A stretch of 32,670 bases of DNA, taken from Coemansia sp. RSA 922. Its lineage: Eukaryota > Kickxellomycota > Kickxellomycetes > Kickxellales > Kickxellaceae. Shown here one piece after another: positions 1-9,227 of this stretch. Position 1 is the stretch's first letter, and every line of letters begins with the position of its first letter. The notes below the pieces were generated by a model that saw only the letters and a program-made list of their open reading frames with translations, was not told the DNA's origin and did not search any database. Made by a program: the position numbers and the translations under genes. The stretch is from assembly GCA_027577415.1 (NCBI GenBank), contig JANBQS010000121.1:1-32670 (forward strand). Reading direction: 5' to 3'.

Positions 1-778
1 AAAATAAATATACGTATATCACACAAGTGTATAATACAAGTTTGTTTGTGAGCAAGCGGAGATTCTAAAGAGGACAGAGAGCACGCCGTAAAAAAAATAG
101 AATAAAGATTGCTGTAGAAAATTAGAAAAGCCAAGGAAGTTTTTTTTTAGTCAGCTTAGGAATACAGATGAAAAAGCTGCTTGGATCACAGGATTAGAAA
201 GCATTGATCCGATTTTATACGATTGGCTGGATCCGATGGTTTGATACTTTTTGGCTTGCGGAGCTGGCGTTTCCTCGATATGTTCGTCAAAGAAAGTGGA
301 GTATTTTTTTTTGGCCACTGTATTCATCGCAAGCAGTGCAGGCTTTGTCGGATTTTCTTTTACCTGCTTTGAAGACAGCTTCTCAAAGAAGTACGGGCGA
401 ACAGGAAAGAACCTTCCTTTGGGGATTCCAATCCACTGGAGACTTTGCCATTCGCATCCAAAAATCCTGTTTTCCCCTTGCCTTCGACATGCCAAAAGGG
501 CATGAAGTCTCTTTTGCGTCGCTTCCCCCAGCAATCTTCCACTCCCATTGGCAAAGTCCACATTTGTTGAACCTTTCAGTAAAAGGGACGCTGGTTTTCT
601 TGCCTATTGAGCTCCCATCCCCAAAAATGCCCACAGTCAGCGCAAAAAGAGCACCCCGTGAATAGTTGACTGCAAAATATATTACTTAGCTGGGGATGTG
701 CAGCAAAACAGCTTGACTGTGAGTTCGGAGTGGTCTTTTTTGTTAGCCGCTCGCTTTCCTTGCCTGCCCTCTTCATGG
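1..778. other. No supported gene; left-edge intergenic DNA
   Basis: I could not support a gene here. The minus strand stays open over 151-561, but it has no ATG near its beginning. Its last 60 or so codons (starting at the internal Met near residue 80) look moderately protein-like. A splice-acceptor-like site (TATATTTTGCAG on the minus strand, about 667-678) and a TATAAAA on the minus strand near 210-216 hint at a leftward transcript leaving the window. None of the translations resembles a family I recognise. The far left (1-120) is AT-rich. Confidence 0.35.
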
Positions 779-786
779 TATAAAAA
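779..786 (+). promoter_or_regulatory. TATA box of the 111-residue orphan gene
   Basis: TATAAAAAGG begins at 779, 110 bp before the ATG at 889. It is followed by a pyrimidine-rich leader typical of strong fungal promoters. Similar TATA elements sit before the orphan at 29424 and at the right edge (32417). Confidence 0.6.
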
Positions 787-888
787 GGGTGCCAGAGAAG
801 TGCCCACTTTTTCTCAAAAATATTTATCTATTCACTTCACATTCTACTTTTCTCATTAGCAACACTCTACACTTGTCCCTAGCAAACG

Positions 889-1224
889 ATGGATATGGAT
901 ATCGATAATGTTGGGAGTGAATCTAATGTGTGTCGGTCTGTAGGCAATACCAAGAAAGAAGCAGTTAAAAAGGTTGTTGAATTTATAGGTGCCACAATTG
1001 GAAAGGTTGATGCATCTGTTGGGGAACTTTTAGCAGGCCTTGAGCTTGAAGCTGAGTATTCATTTTATGTTTTTGGTTACGATGTGGGTATTTATATCAT
1101 CCACCAAAAATTTGCTAATGGTTGTGAGGAATTTACGTATACATGTGAAATTATTAAGGGAGAAGAGGTGGAAGTCCCTGAGAAGATCAGTAAAGAGGAC
1201 TTTGAAATATATACAGATGAGTAA
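889..1224 (+). CDS. Small acidic hypothetical protein (111 aa)
   Basis: Intact ATG-to-TAA reading frame of 111 residues, in a good position behind a TATA box and leader. I do not recognise the family. Residues 1-12 are Asp/Asn/Ser-rich, 21-50 look helical (TKKEAVKKVVEFIGATIGKV), and 55-90 alternate hydrophobic and polar residues as beta strands do (EYSFYVFGYDVGIYIIHQKF). The C-terminus is strongly acidic (EVEVPEKISKEDFEIYTDE). No signal peptide or convincing membrane segment is visible. Codons end in A or T more often than in ERG7 next door, which fits a young or low-expression gene but proves nothing. An unspliced gene is assumed; no donor site interrupts the frame. Confidence 0.5.
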   Translation: MDMDIDNVGSESNVCRSVGNTKKEAVKKVVEFIGATIGKVDASVGELLAGLELEAEYSFYVFGYDVGIYIIHQKFANGCEEFTYTCEIIKGEEVEVPEKISKEDFEIYTDE

Positions 1225-1579
1225 TTACCAAGTAGTCGTGTAGATTGGAGTGCACTTAATAGGTGAAACGTGATCACACCTGGTCGGAACAATTGGCACA
1301 CGCAGATATTCATGAGACATTTAAACTTTTTTGAAATAAACTCTTTATCTTTTCTTTAGTGTCAGTTGACCGCCATTGGTAATACATTATAAGCTGCATA
1401 ACACAATTTTAGATCATTACACTTTTCTAACCACGACTCGGCTCAGACCAATACAATTGCGATGAGCTACATATTGTGGCTCTGGGGTTAGGTGTGAGTA
1501 AATCACACGTGAGAACAGATCGCAAAACGACTTGCTTTTTCCCCTTTACTCAATAAAAAAAACTATTTATCTATAGCAA
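1225..1579 (+). promoter_or_regulatory. Intergenic region and ERG7 promoter with CACGTG E-box
   Basis: No gene is seen in these 355 bp. They hold the 3' flank of the orphan gene and the promoter of ERG7. A perfect CACGTG at 1506-1511 lies within ATCACACGTGAG, 69 bp before the ERG7 ATG. bHLH factors, including the fungal SREBP type that controls sterol genes, bind E-boxes and related ATCAC sites, so this is a plausible operator. The link is inference. No TATA box is obvious; a short A/T tract precedes the start codon. Confidence 0.4.
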
Positions 1580-3754
1580 ATGGTTGAGCAAGAGTATTTT
1601 ACAAATGTCGAGGCCGCACAAGAATTTCGCTCAGACTTGACGAGATGGCGGCTGAATGTCGACAACGGTCGACATAGGTGGGAGTATGTCAGCGAGAGCG
1701 CGGCCACAGAGCGGCCACAGAGCTTTTACGAAAAGTACTGGCTAGGTTTGGCTGTCGACATGGCCGAGCTACCTCAAGCGACGCGTCCAATGCAAGCAGC
1801 GCAGAACGGCTGGGCGTTCTTTAAGCGGCTGCAGACCAGCGATGGACACTGGGCGGGAGCGTACGACGGGCCACTGTTTATCACTTGCGGACTAGTCATT
1901 ATGCAGTACATTACCGGAGTCAAGATCGACCAAGTTCAGGGCCGAGAGATGTGCCGGTACCTATTGAACATGGCGCGGGAGGACGGCGGGTGGGGTCTGC
2001 ACACGGAGAGCAAGTCGACGGTGTTTGGAACAGCTATGAACTATGTCATGCTTCGGATCCTGGGCATGCAGCCAGACCACCCGGCAATGATCCGGGCGCG
2101 CAATACACTGCACACGCTGGGTAGTGCAAGGGCCATCCCGTCGTGGGGCAAGTTTTGGCTTAGCGCGCTGGGCGTGTACGAGTGGGAGGGCATGAATCCG
2201 CTGCCGCCAGAGCCCCTGCTGCTGCCCTCGTTCTTGCCACTGAACCCGGGCAACTGGTGGGTACACACGCGAAACGTATTCTTTAGCATGTGCTACACTT
2301 ACGCGCTGCGCAAGTCCATGCCATTGACAGAGCTGACAAAGTCATTGCGTGACGAGCTCTATGACCAGCCCTACGACAAGATCGACTGGCGTGCGCAGCG
2401 CGACAATGTCAGTAGCGCTGATCGCTATGTGCCCAACACGTTGCTATTGCGTGGATTTAACAAGATCCTGGGAGTGTACGAGGACTGGAGCGTACCCTAT
2501 GTGCGTAGGTGGGCGATTGGCGAGGCGCTATACCAGATCGAAAACGAGGTCAAGAACACACACTATTTGTGTATTGCGCCGGTCAACTTTGCAGCCAACA
2601 TGCTTGCGGTGTTCTACGCACATGGCGCGGACAGCCACTGGTTCAAGGGCATGCGCGAGCGTATACCCGACGTGCTGTGGATGTGCTATGAGGGGCTGGC
2701 GGCGTGTGGGACGAACGGGTCGCAGCTGTGGGACACTGCGTTTGCTGTGCAGGCTGCCGTTGACTCGGGGCTGGCTGGGCTAAAGGAGAACCGCGAGAGT
2801 ATGCTCAAGGCGCTGGAGTTTCTTGAGAGCACGCAGATCCGCAAGGACCCCGACAACATGCGTCGCACTTATCGGCAGGCGACCAAGGGCGCGTGGCCAT
2901 TCAGTACTCGCGACCAGGGCTACACCGTCTCTGACACCACTGCCGAGGGGCTAAAGTCCACTGTGCTGCTCCAGCAGGCCTCGTTCTTGCCCAAGCTCGT
3001 GTCTGACGACCGCCTGAAGCAAGCGGTCGACCTGCTGCTCGGCATGCAGAACCGGGGTGGCGGGTTTGCCTCCTACGAGCTTGTGCGCGGCCCTCAGATC
3101 ATGGAGCACATCAACGCGTCGGAGGTGTTTGGCAACATCATGGTCGAGTACGCCTACCCCGAGTGCACCACCTCTGTTGTGCTGGGCCTGACGACCTTTA
3201 CCAAGGCCTACCCTGACTACAAGCCTCGGGAGATCAAGCGGTGTATCGACGGAGCCATCCAGTACATAATCAAGGCCCAGCGCAACGACGGTAGCTGGTA
3301 CGGGTCGTGGGGCGTGTGCTTCACGTACGCGGCGATGTTTGCGTTGCAGAGTATGGCGTGCGTGGACATGTACTTTGACTCGTGCTGGGAGGGAATGAAG
3401 GGCTGTGCCTTCCTTATTGACCGCCAGAACCCCGACGGCGGCTGGGGCGAGTCCTTTGCTAGCTGCGAGCAGAAGCAGTATATCCAGCATCCTGGTGGCA
3501 GCCAGGTCGTTCACACCGCTTGGGCCGTCCTGGGTCTGATGGCTGCCAAGTGTAACTATGGCGACGCTGTCAAGCGCGGCATCATTTACCTGATGAAGAA
3601 GCAGCGGCCTAACGGCGAATGGCTCCAGGAGAGTATCGAGGGCGTGTTTAACCACTCGTGTGCTATCCGCTACCCAAACTACAAGTTTATCTTTCCGATC
3701 TGGGCCCTAGGACGCTATGCCGAGTTGTATGGTAACCTTCCACTCATCGATTAG
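1580..3754 (+). CDS. ERG7: Lanosterol synthase (oxidosqualene cyclase), ERG7
   Basis: Cyclises 2,3-oxidosqualene to lanosterol, the first tetracyclic step of ergosterol synthesis, on ER or lipid-droplet membranes. The 724-residue product matches the usual fungal length (about 730) and has no intron. Seen in the sequence: QW-type repeats (QTSDGHW near 75, AQRNDGSWYGSW near 570, RQNPDGGWGE near 615, KKQRPNGEW near 675); the WWVHTR segment with the conserved His; the GYTVSD segment leading into the catalytic Asp at residue 452; and YPECTTS, carrying the second Cys that contacts this Asp in the human enzyme. The odd point is the motif itself: it reads D452-T-T-A-E, not the usual DCTAE, so the first supporting Cys is Thr. 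The rest of the family signature is intact, so I expect an active enzyme. GUP1 follows on the same strand. Confidence 0.97.
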   Translation: MVEQEYFTNVEAAQEFRSDLTRWRLNVDNGRHRWEYVSESAATERPQSFYEKYWLGLAVDMAELPQATRPMQAAQNGWAFFKRLQTSDGHWAGAYDGPLFITCGLVIMQYITGVKIDQVQGREMCRYLLNMAREDGGWGLHTESKSTVFGTAMNYVMLRILGMQPDHPAMIRARNTLHTLGSARAIPSWGKFWLSALGVYEWEGMNPLPPEPLLLPSFLPLNPGNWWVHTRNVFFSMCYTYALRKSMPLTELTKSLRDELYDQPYDKIDWRAQRDNVSSADRYVPNTLLLRGFNKILGVYEDWSVPYVRRWAIGEALYQIENEVKNTHYLCIAPVNFAANMLAVFYAHGADSHWFKGMRERIPDVLWMCYEGLAACGTNGSQLWDTAFAVQAAVDSGLAGLKENRESMLKALEFLESTQIRKDPDNMRRTYRQATKGAWPFSTRDQGYTVSDTTAEGLKSTVLLQQASFLPKLVSDDRLKQAVDLLLGMQNRGGGFASYELVRGPQIMEHINASEVFGNIMVEYAYPECTTSVVLGLTTFTKAYPDYKPREIKRCIDGAIQYIIKAQRNDGSWYGSWGVCFTYAAMFALQSMACVDMYFDSCWEGMKGCAFLIDRQNPDGGWGESFASCEQKQYIQHPGGSQVVHTAWAVLGLMAAKCNYGDAVKRGIIYLMKKQRPNGEWLQESIEGVFNHSCAIRYPNYKFIFPIWALGRYAELYGNLPLID
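1701..1722 (+). repeat. 11-bp tandem duplication inside ERG7
   Basis: The unit CGGCCACAGAG occurs twice back to back in codons 41-48. Its length is not a multiple of three, so the two copies are read in different frames (giving AATERPQS). The protein stays in frame before and after, so this is either chance or an old duplication balanced by another change. Confidence 0.6.
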
Positions 3755-3914
3755 ATGCTGGATTTTCCAAAAAAGAAAAGCGGGGAGTGGAGACGGAGCG
3801 CGTGTATTTGGAGTGTTTCTTTTTTTCGTTTAGTAAACAATAATTTGCTTCATCTATATACTTTCTTTTTTTTGCGAGGCTCTTGTGTTGTTGTTTGTCG
3901 GACCCCCCCTTCGA

Positions 3915-5906
3915 ATGACCGACAGCTCGTCAGAGCACAACATTATCCGCATTGGCGAATTACACACACCACAGCAACGAGAGTTTTCACGCACCTTGCT
4001 TCTCAGCCCCTTGACAACGACCGCCGCACAACAACCACCGGGTTTGGCTACTCGGTCCACCGACAGTGTAATAGACTTGTCAATGCCCACGCCTGTCACA
4101 GCCGACTCTGGGTCGACCCAGACTCGGATCTTGCCTGGAACGACGGGTAATTCGCGACGCAAAATGCGAGTACCAACGCCCTCCTTACTGGGGACGCTCG
4201 AATTCAAAATATACTATGTGATCTGCGTGACGACGATTGTCAATATGATTTACACCATGTACCAGGCATCTTCGCCCAAACGGCCCGAGTACGCGGGTTA
4301 TAAAGAGGAATTGTCAGAGGGGTGGATGTTTGGGCGTATGGTGGACTTGTCGGACGGGCAGTGGGACACGTTTCGCTCACATTTACCAGCGTTTGCGTCG
4401 TTGATGTTCGTGTACGTCGCTATGAACTGGGTGTTTCGTTTGGTGGTGGTTCGGCGAGTTTCTAGGGAGTTTCTACAAACTCCTACAAAAGTAAGAGGAT
4501 TTCTGCCTACGCTGTGGTTTCCGTTTCTGTTTGCTACGGTGTTTGCCATTATTCTTTCGGGTGTGTCGACGGTGTTTATATTGGCGTTCACTGGTGTAAA
4601 CTTTATTTTGGCTAAGCGGTTTGGCGGGCGGCGGTGGGCACCAGTGGTGTTTTGGGTGTTTAATATGGCGGTGCTTTTTGCGAACGAGTATTATAAGGGG
4701 TATGAGTTTGGGAGAATGCTTGAGAGTTTGGCTTGGCTCGATCAATGGCGGGGTGTGTTGCGGCGTTGGGACGTTACGTTCAATATTACGATGTTGCGAA
4801 TGATGTCATTTGCCATGGACTATCACTGGCGTGTGAGGCAGGAGGATGAAGCGTCTGTGCGGCAGATCGACGCATTGGTGGCGAATCCAAAGACTGAGAA
4901 GGACCGGGTTGAGCGCTCGTGTTTTGCCCAGGACTATTGTTTTACAAACTACTGGGCCTACCTGTTGTATCCGCCGCTGTATCTGACTGGGCCGATTATT
5001 ACGTTCAACAACTTTGTGTCGCAGATGCGGTACCCGTCGCCAACGATCTCGACCAGACACACTATTTTATATGGTCTTAGACTTTTGGCGTCGGCGCTTC
5101 TGATGGAGCTGATCTTGCATACGGTCTACTGCGTGGCGATCAGCAAGTGGGCGCAGTGGGAGACGTTTTCAGCGTACGAGATCAGCTTGTTTGGTTACAT
5201 GCGGCTGTCGTTTATCTGGCTCAAGCTGCTGATTATCTGGCGGTTTGCACGGTTCTGGGCTATGGCAGACGGCATCGATACGGTGGAGAATATGCGGCGG
5301 TGTATGAGTAACAATTACTCTTTGCAGCAGTTCTGGCGTGACTGGCATTGCAGCTACAACAAATGGCTCGTACGCTATGTGTATATCCCACTGGGTGGTC
5401 GGAAAACCAGTACGTGGAACACATTCGTTATATTCACGTTTGTCGCACTGTGGCATGACCTTACAATGCGTCTGTTGCAGTGGGCGTGGATTATCGCGCT
5501 CTTGTTTTTGCCTGAGGGACTGGCTACTTGGTATTTTGGTAAACCTCGGTGGACTAGTAAGCCGTATTTCCGTCTGTTGTGTTCACTGGGTGGTACGGTG
5601 AATATCATGGCTATGATGATTGCTAATTTGGTCGGATTCGGAGACGAGGGTGTGGAGAAGATGTTGGCAAAGATATTCAGTCGTAGCGGGTTTGCGTTTC
5701 TCGCTGTCGCCTACGTTATCCTCAATATGTATTTGCAAGTCGTGTTTGAGTGGAGAGAGTATGAGTATAGGAAAGAATATGCTGCTCATGAAGCCTCAGC
5801 GCAGTGGGAGATGACAGATACTGCGCCTAGAGTACCGGTCACAAGAAGCGCTTCTGATAGTCCGACTTTAACTAAAAGACAGAATCGATCGGGAATAGGA
5901 GAATAG
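3915..5906 (+). CDS. GUP1: GUP1-type membrane-bound O-acyltransferase (MBOAT)
   Basis: Multi-pass ER protein of the MBOAT family. Yeast Gup1 remodels GPI anchors by adding a very long acyl chain to the lyso-GPI lipid, and was first named for glycerol uptake. The product is 663 residues from the first ATG; the frame is open a little further up but only from a GTG. Residues 1-85 are polar and variable, then come DTLEFK-like LGTLEFKIYYV (about 94-104) and many hydrophobic spans. Family marks: FWRDWHCSYNKWLVRYVYIP with the MBOAT His at residue 478, and FVALWHDL with the second conserved His at 514. ERG7 ends 160 bp upstream on the same strand; the spacer holds T-rich tracts and a TATATA at about 3855. 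The stop lies 69 bp from the convergent phosphatase gene. Confidence 0.93.
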   Translation: MTDSSSEHNIIRIGELHTPQQREFSRTLLLSPLTTTAAQQPPGLATRSTDSVIDLSMPTPVTADSGSTQTRILPGTTGNSRRKMRVPTPSLLGTLEFKIYYVICVTTIVNMIYTMYQASSPKRPEYAGYKEELSEGWMFGRMVDLSDGQWDTFRSHLPAFASLMFVYVAMNWVFRLVVVRRVSREFLQTPTKVRGFLPTLWFPFLFATVFAIILSGVSTVFILAFTGVNFILAKRFGGRRWAPVVFWVFNMAVLFANEYYKGYEFGRMLESLAWLDQWRGVLRRWDVTFNITMLRMMSFAMDYHWRVRQEDEASVRQIDALVANPKTEKDRVERSCFAQDYCFTNYWAYLLYPPLYLTGPIITFNNFVSQMRYPSPTISTRHTILYGLRLLASALLMELILHTVYCVAISKWAQWETFSAYEISLFGYMRLSFIWLKLLIIWRFARFWAMADGIDTVENMRRCMSNNYSLQQFWRDWHCSYNKWLVRYVYIPLGGRKTSTWNTFVIFTFVALWHDLTMRLLQWAWIIALLFLPEGLATWYFGKPRWTSKPYFRLLCSLGGTVNIMAMMIANLVGFGDEGVEKMLAKIFSRSGFAFLAVAYVILNMYLQVVFEWREYEYRKEYAAHEASAQWEMTDTAPRVPVTRSASDSPTLTKRQNRSGIGE

Positions 5907-5975
5907 TAAATTGATTTGGAAAATACACAAGTTATATAAAGAAGAAGAAAAAAAAATTTGATGCATATTTTTTTT

Positions 5976-8480
5976 TTAGTTCCTGGTGCCATGAACGTAA
6001 AGGGGACCAGAATAAGGAGCGGTGAGTTTGAACTGGAAGCGTTTTTTGGCTTCAGCGACTTTTTCCTTCGTCTTGAAATGCGCCTCAACTTTAGGACGCA
6101 CATCATCGTCACCGACCAATGTTTCCAAAAAGCTCATCAGATGCGTGAGCTCCCTATCGCCCTTATCCTCGTACCAGCTCTCGATAGGGATACCATTAGA
6201 CTGCTGATAGGCGAATGCCTGGGGACAGTTATCGACGAGTACCATCTTTGACTCATCGCGACCGAGTATACCCAGATCCTTGACGTAATTAGTATTGACG
6301 TAAACGCACGAGTCCCTGAACAGCCTGTGTCTGATATAGCGGCGCTCAGGATCAATGAGATTGAGCAACCTATCAGCGTATACTTGCTGAGAGGCAGTGA
6401 AAACGACGACTTCGAATAACTCGCTAGCCTTTTGGAGAAACTCGCGGTATCCTGGTCTCAACCGGCAGTAGACATCATAGTTAAAGCCATTGTACTCGAC
6501 GGGGAACACCAAGTCTGGGTTCTCTACAGCCGTGAGTGCGCAGTGAACTAGGGTCTCGTCCAAGTCCAAAACGAGAGTAATCGGCGGGCTAGACCGAGTC
6601 TTACGCGGCAACGCATACGGCCGTAGTGTATGCTCCTTGGGAATGGGTGGTAGATCGGCCATAAACAAGTAAGGGTTGAAATCATCCTCATCGTCCTTAT
6701 CCTCCTCGTAATGCAAGTACTGCTCGTACTGGGCGTCGATATCAGAGTCTGCCAGCGACGATATCTGAGAGAGGTCGAGGTCCGACTCTTGCTGCAGAGT
6801 TGTCTGTACTCCGGCTGCCATACCGGGCGCACGCAAGAGGGACACATCAGGTGGGACATTAGCCAAGGCGACAGAGGAAATCGCAGTAATCTCATCGTTG
6901 GCGGCATTAAAATCGTACTGACTGTACATGGGGATATTCTCCTTACTAGGCGTCTCCGGGTAACCCGCAGTCACTGGCGACGCACTACAGCTATCGATGC
7001 TACCGCCGATTTCGTTAGACTCTGGCAAGTACAGCTGCATGCATCCGGCATTAGCACTAACGCAGTTGGTCAAGTACGAGGGCACAGTGGCCGCAGCGAC
7101 TCCAATCGTCGTCGGGTTCATTGGAGGTGCAGTCAATGAGTTGGCCTCAGCCGAGCCAGGCAATGGAGCAAAGACCGCGGGGTCCAAGGCGCCAGGCATA
7201 GCACATACAAAGCCATCGGTAGAGCCATTGCTCAGCGGGTGCGAAGAGCGCAACGCATCGACCGCTGATTTGGCATTAGACGCCTCCGAGGCATTGGAGG
7301 ATATCGACTCCTGGCGCTGCAGACCAAGCGAATCCTGAGTAATTCCCGACACTCGGCGGAAAAGGTCAAGCACCGGCGATAAAATAGATTTGAGCGGCGA
7401 AGACAGCGAGTCATCAGCACGCTGACTGGCATTATTACCAGTGGACTCGGACTCGGATGACTCTGTTGTGTCTTGGCCAAACCGCTTGGCCCACCGAGAC
7501 TGCTGGCCAGCGGGTCTGGCAATACGCCTAATTGAGGGCGAAGAAGCGGAGCTCGACTCATCGCTAGAGTCAGTATTGGAGCTCAAAGCTGCGCGCTTAC
7601 GCTTGAGCAGTGGCGAGTGGAACCCTGGCACCGCCACGCTAGTGTTGTTGGGTGTCTGCGAATCCGGTGACTCGTCATCCGAAACGGACTTTCGCCGCTT
7701 CGTAGCTGGCCCACTCTCGGGCGTCGAAGGCGCCACATACAACTGCTCCCTCGGCTGTCCTTTAGCTTTGCGCTTCGGCGACGACATAATAAAGCTGGCA
7801 TTACCCGCGACAGCCGCTGGCGGCGTCTGCGCCTCCTCCGTCTGAGAGCCAACAGCGTGGCTGTCATGCGACGATGGGTTTAGCGTGCTGGAGGCGGGTA
7901 CCTCGGTAATACCATTCGCCTTCACGACAGAGTCGACGGTAGCGAGATGATTGCCGATAGGCTGGGCGATGAGACGTCTGTTGTTGTTGGATACCGCGGG
8001 CGGCGGCACTAGCGAGTTGGGAGACTTTGCAGACTCCAGGGCGGCAATGCGCTGTCTTACTGCGCCCTTCACCACAGAAGCACCTGCTTGCGCGGCAGCG
8101 GTTGTCTTTGGCCTGGGCCGAGCAGCGTCAGAGGCTTGGGTCGACTTTACAGCGGGGCTGGGGCCAATAGGAGACACAGCCTGCGACTGTGGGTGAGAAA
8201 GCTTGGAGACCTTGTTGCGGTGGCTATCGTCAGATGACTTTGTAATGTCGTTTTCAACAGGCATGCCTGCGTTACGACGGCTGCGGCGCGGAGGGTCACC
8301 AGCAGGCTCAATGTTGTGCATGTCGGGTTTGTCAGCACGGCCGTTGCCCTGCCGCACACCAGCGGATTTCTTTGCTAAAGCTGGAATGGGTACCAAGGGC
8401 GTCGAAACCTTGGACCTCGGTTTAGAGCCATCGACGGCTTGACGCTTGGGGCCGTTGCGAGGTCGCGCCACAGTAGACAT
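5976..8480 (-). CDS. CTDSPL2-like (FCP1/SCP family) protein phosphatase
   Basis: Predicted Ser/Thr phosphatase of the HAD superfamily; relatives act on the RNA polymerase II C-terminal domain, SMADs or other nuclear targets. The catalytic domain is C-terminal (about 633-800): VLDLDETLVHC holds the D639-x-D641-x-T643 nucleophile motif, followed by RLRPGYREFLQKA, VVFTAS, YIRHRLFRDSC, DLGILGRD and VDNCPQAFAYQQSNGIPIES. This order and wording match CTDSPL2 more closely than the membrane-bound Nem1/Dullard group, and no membrane span is seen. The first 600 residues are low complexity, rich in Ser, Pro, Ala and basic clusters (for example KRRKS and RKRAALSS), and look disordered and probably phosphorylated. 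The chosen start is the first ATG (8480), giving 834 residues. The frame continues open for 52 codons upstream without another ATG. Confidence 0.9.
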   Translation of the reverse strand: MSTVARPRNGPKRQAVDGSKPRSKVSTPLVPIPALAKKSAGVRQGNGRADKPDMHNIEPAGDPPRRSRRNAGMPVENDITKSSDDSHRNKVSKLSHPQSQAVSPIGPSPAVKSTQASDAARPRPKTTAAAQAGASVVKGAVRQRIAALESAKSPNSLVPPPAVSNNNRRLIAQPIGNHLATVDSVVKANGITEVPASSTLNPSSHDSHAVGSQTEEAQTPPAAVAGNASFIMSSPKRKAKGQPREQLYVAPSTPESGPATKRRKSVSDDESPDSQTPNNTSVAVPGFHSPLLKRKRAALSSNTDSSDESSSASSPSIRRIARPAGQQSRWAKRFGQDTTESSESESTGNNASQRADDSLSSPLKSILSPVLDLFRRVSGITQDSLGLQRQESISSNASEASNAKSAVDALRSSHPLSNGSTDGFVCAMPGALDPAVFAPLPGSAEANSLTAPPMNPTTIGVAAATVPSYLTNCVSANAGCMQLYLPESNEIGGSIDSCSASPVTAGYPETPSKENIPMYSQYDFNAANDEITAISSVALANVPPDVSLLRAPGMAAGVQTTLQQESDLDLSQISSLADSDIDAQYEQYLHYEEDKDDEDDFNPYLFMADLPPIPKEHTLRPYALPRKTRSSPPITLVLDLDETLVHCALTAVENPDLVFPVEYNGFNYDVYCRLRPGYREFLQKASELFEVVVFTASQQVYADRLLNLIDPERRYIRHRLFRDSCVYVNTNYVKDLGILGRDESKMVLVDNCPQAFAYQQSNGIPIESWYEDKGDRELTHLMSFLETLVGDDDVRPKVEAHFKTKEKVAEAKKRFQFKLTAPYSGPLYVHGTRN

Positions 8481-9227
8481 CGAACTAACGACTTGTGAGA
8501 AATGGAAAAAAGCACGAGGGTATGCGTAAATCACACCGACTAGAGGAGATGAACACACGCAAGGGTCTCCAGAAAAGAATAAAAAAGAAGGGAGTGAAGA
8601 ATAAAAAAAAAAAGAGCGCAGCAGGTTACAGCGCAAGTTATAAATGAAAAAAACAAGTTGTGCACACTAAAGAGCTTGTGTGTACGTGGGGGGAGAGAGA
8701 AACGTGGGGTAAAAAAGAAAGCCAACAGGCAGCTATTATGCAAAAAAAACTGACGAAATCTCAGCGTTAGGTTCCTTTTTTCACAAGCAACTGAATGGTA
8801 TTTGTTTTACAACGACGAGTGGTAAATGGTGTCGCCCTTATTTCTTTCTTAGGCGCACTAGAAGAGAAAAGAAGAAAAGAGAGGTAAACAATAAAAGGGG
8901 TGGGAAATGCTTTAGAAGAATAAAATAGAAAGGAAAGCTTTCAAAGTACTCCCAAAACCTCAAACCAAGTCTTTGGCAAAAAACGATGCGCGTGCCCCCT
9001 CCGCCTCTCACCCCCCAGAACAAAGGGGATAAAGGCACTGCCCGAGCTGAATCGTATTTAAAATCGAGTTGTTGCAACCTACCAGCCGTCAGCCAATCAC
9101 GAGCCGCCTACAACTTTGGCCAATCACAGGGCACGATCGACAACTGTCTTTGCTTTAGGCAGGGCTGGCCTACATTTTTTTTGCTCTGCTTATATTTGTA
9201 ATTCGTATTCCTTCGCTTCAATTTGAC
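8481..9227. promoter_or_regulatory. Divergent promoter region between the phosphatase and PRP16
   Basis: No gene is seen in these 747 bp. The DNA next to the phosphatase start is rich in A/G runs on the plus strand. A mixed purine/pyrimidine stretch lies at 8850-8940. The PRP16 side holds two CCAAT boxes and a TATATTT at about 9190. Confidence 0.55.
9091..9127 (+). promoter_or_regulatory. Pair of CCAAT boxes upstream of PRP16
   Basis: AGCCAATCAC at 9091-9100 and GGCCAATCAC at 9118-9127 are nearly identical and 27 bp apart, about 100-137 bp before the PRP16 ATG. They match the consensus of the HAP/NF-Y (CCAAT-binding) complex. The near-identical flanks and the spacing argue for function over chance. 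Confidence 0.5.

Noticed and set aside
151..561. Minus-strand 136-codon frame as a gene
   Set aside because: It begins at GTG, has no recognisable family and no clear promoter; kept only as a note on the left-edge region.
2951..3655. Long open frame antisense to ERG7 (234 codons)
   Set aside because: It is a shadow of the GC-rich coding strand of ERG7; composition is repetitive and no family fits.
3885..3914. Ten-codon N-terminal extension of GUP1
   Set aside because: It starts at GTG; nuclear genes rarely start there, and a good ATG lies at 3915.
8481..8636. 52-codon upstream extension of the phosphatase frame
   Set aside because: It contains no ATG, begins at a TTG, and its translation is hydrophobic and unlike the following Ser/Pro-rich protein; the ATG at 8480 is the better start.
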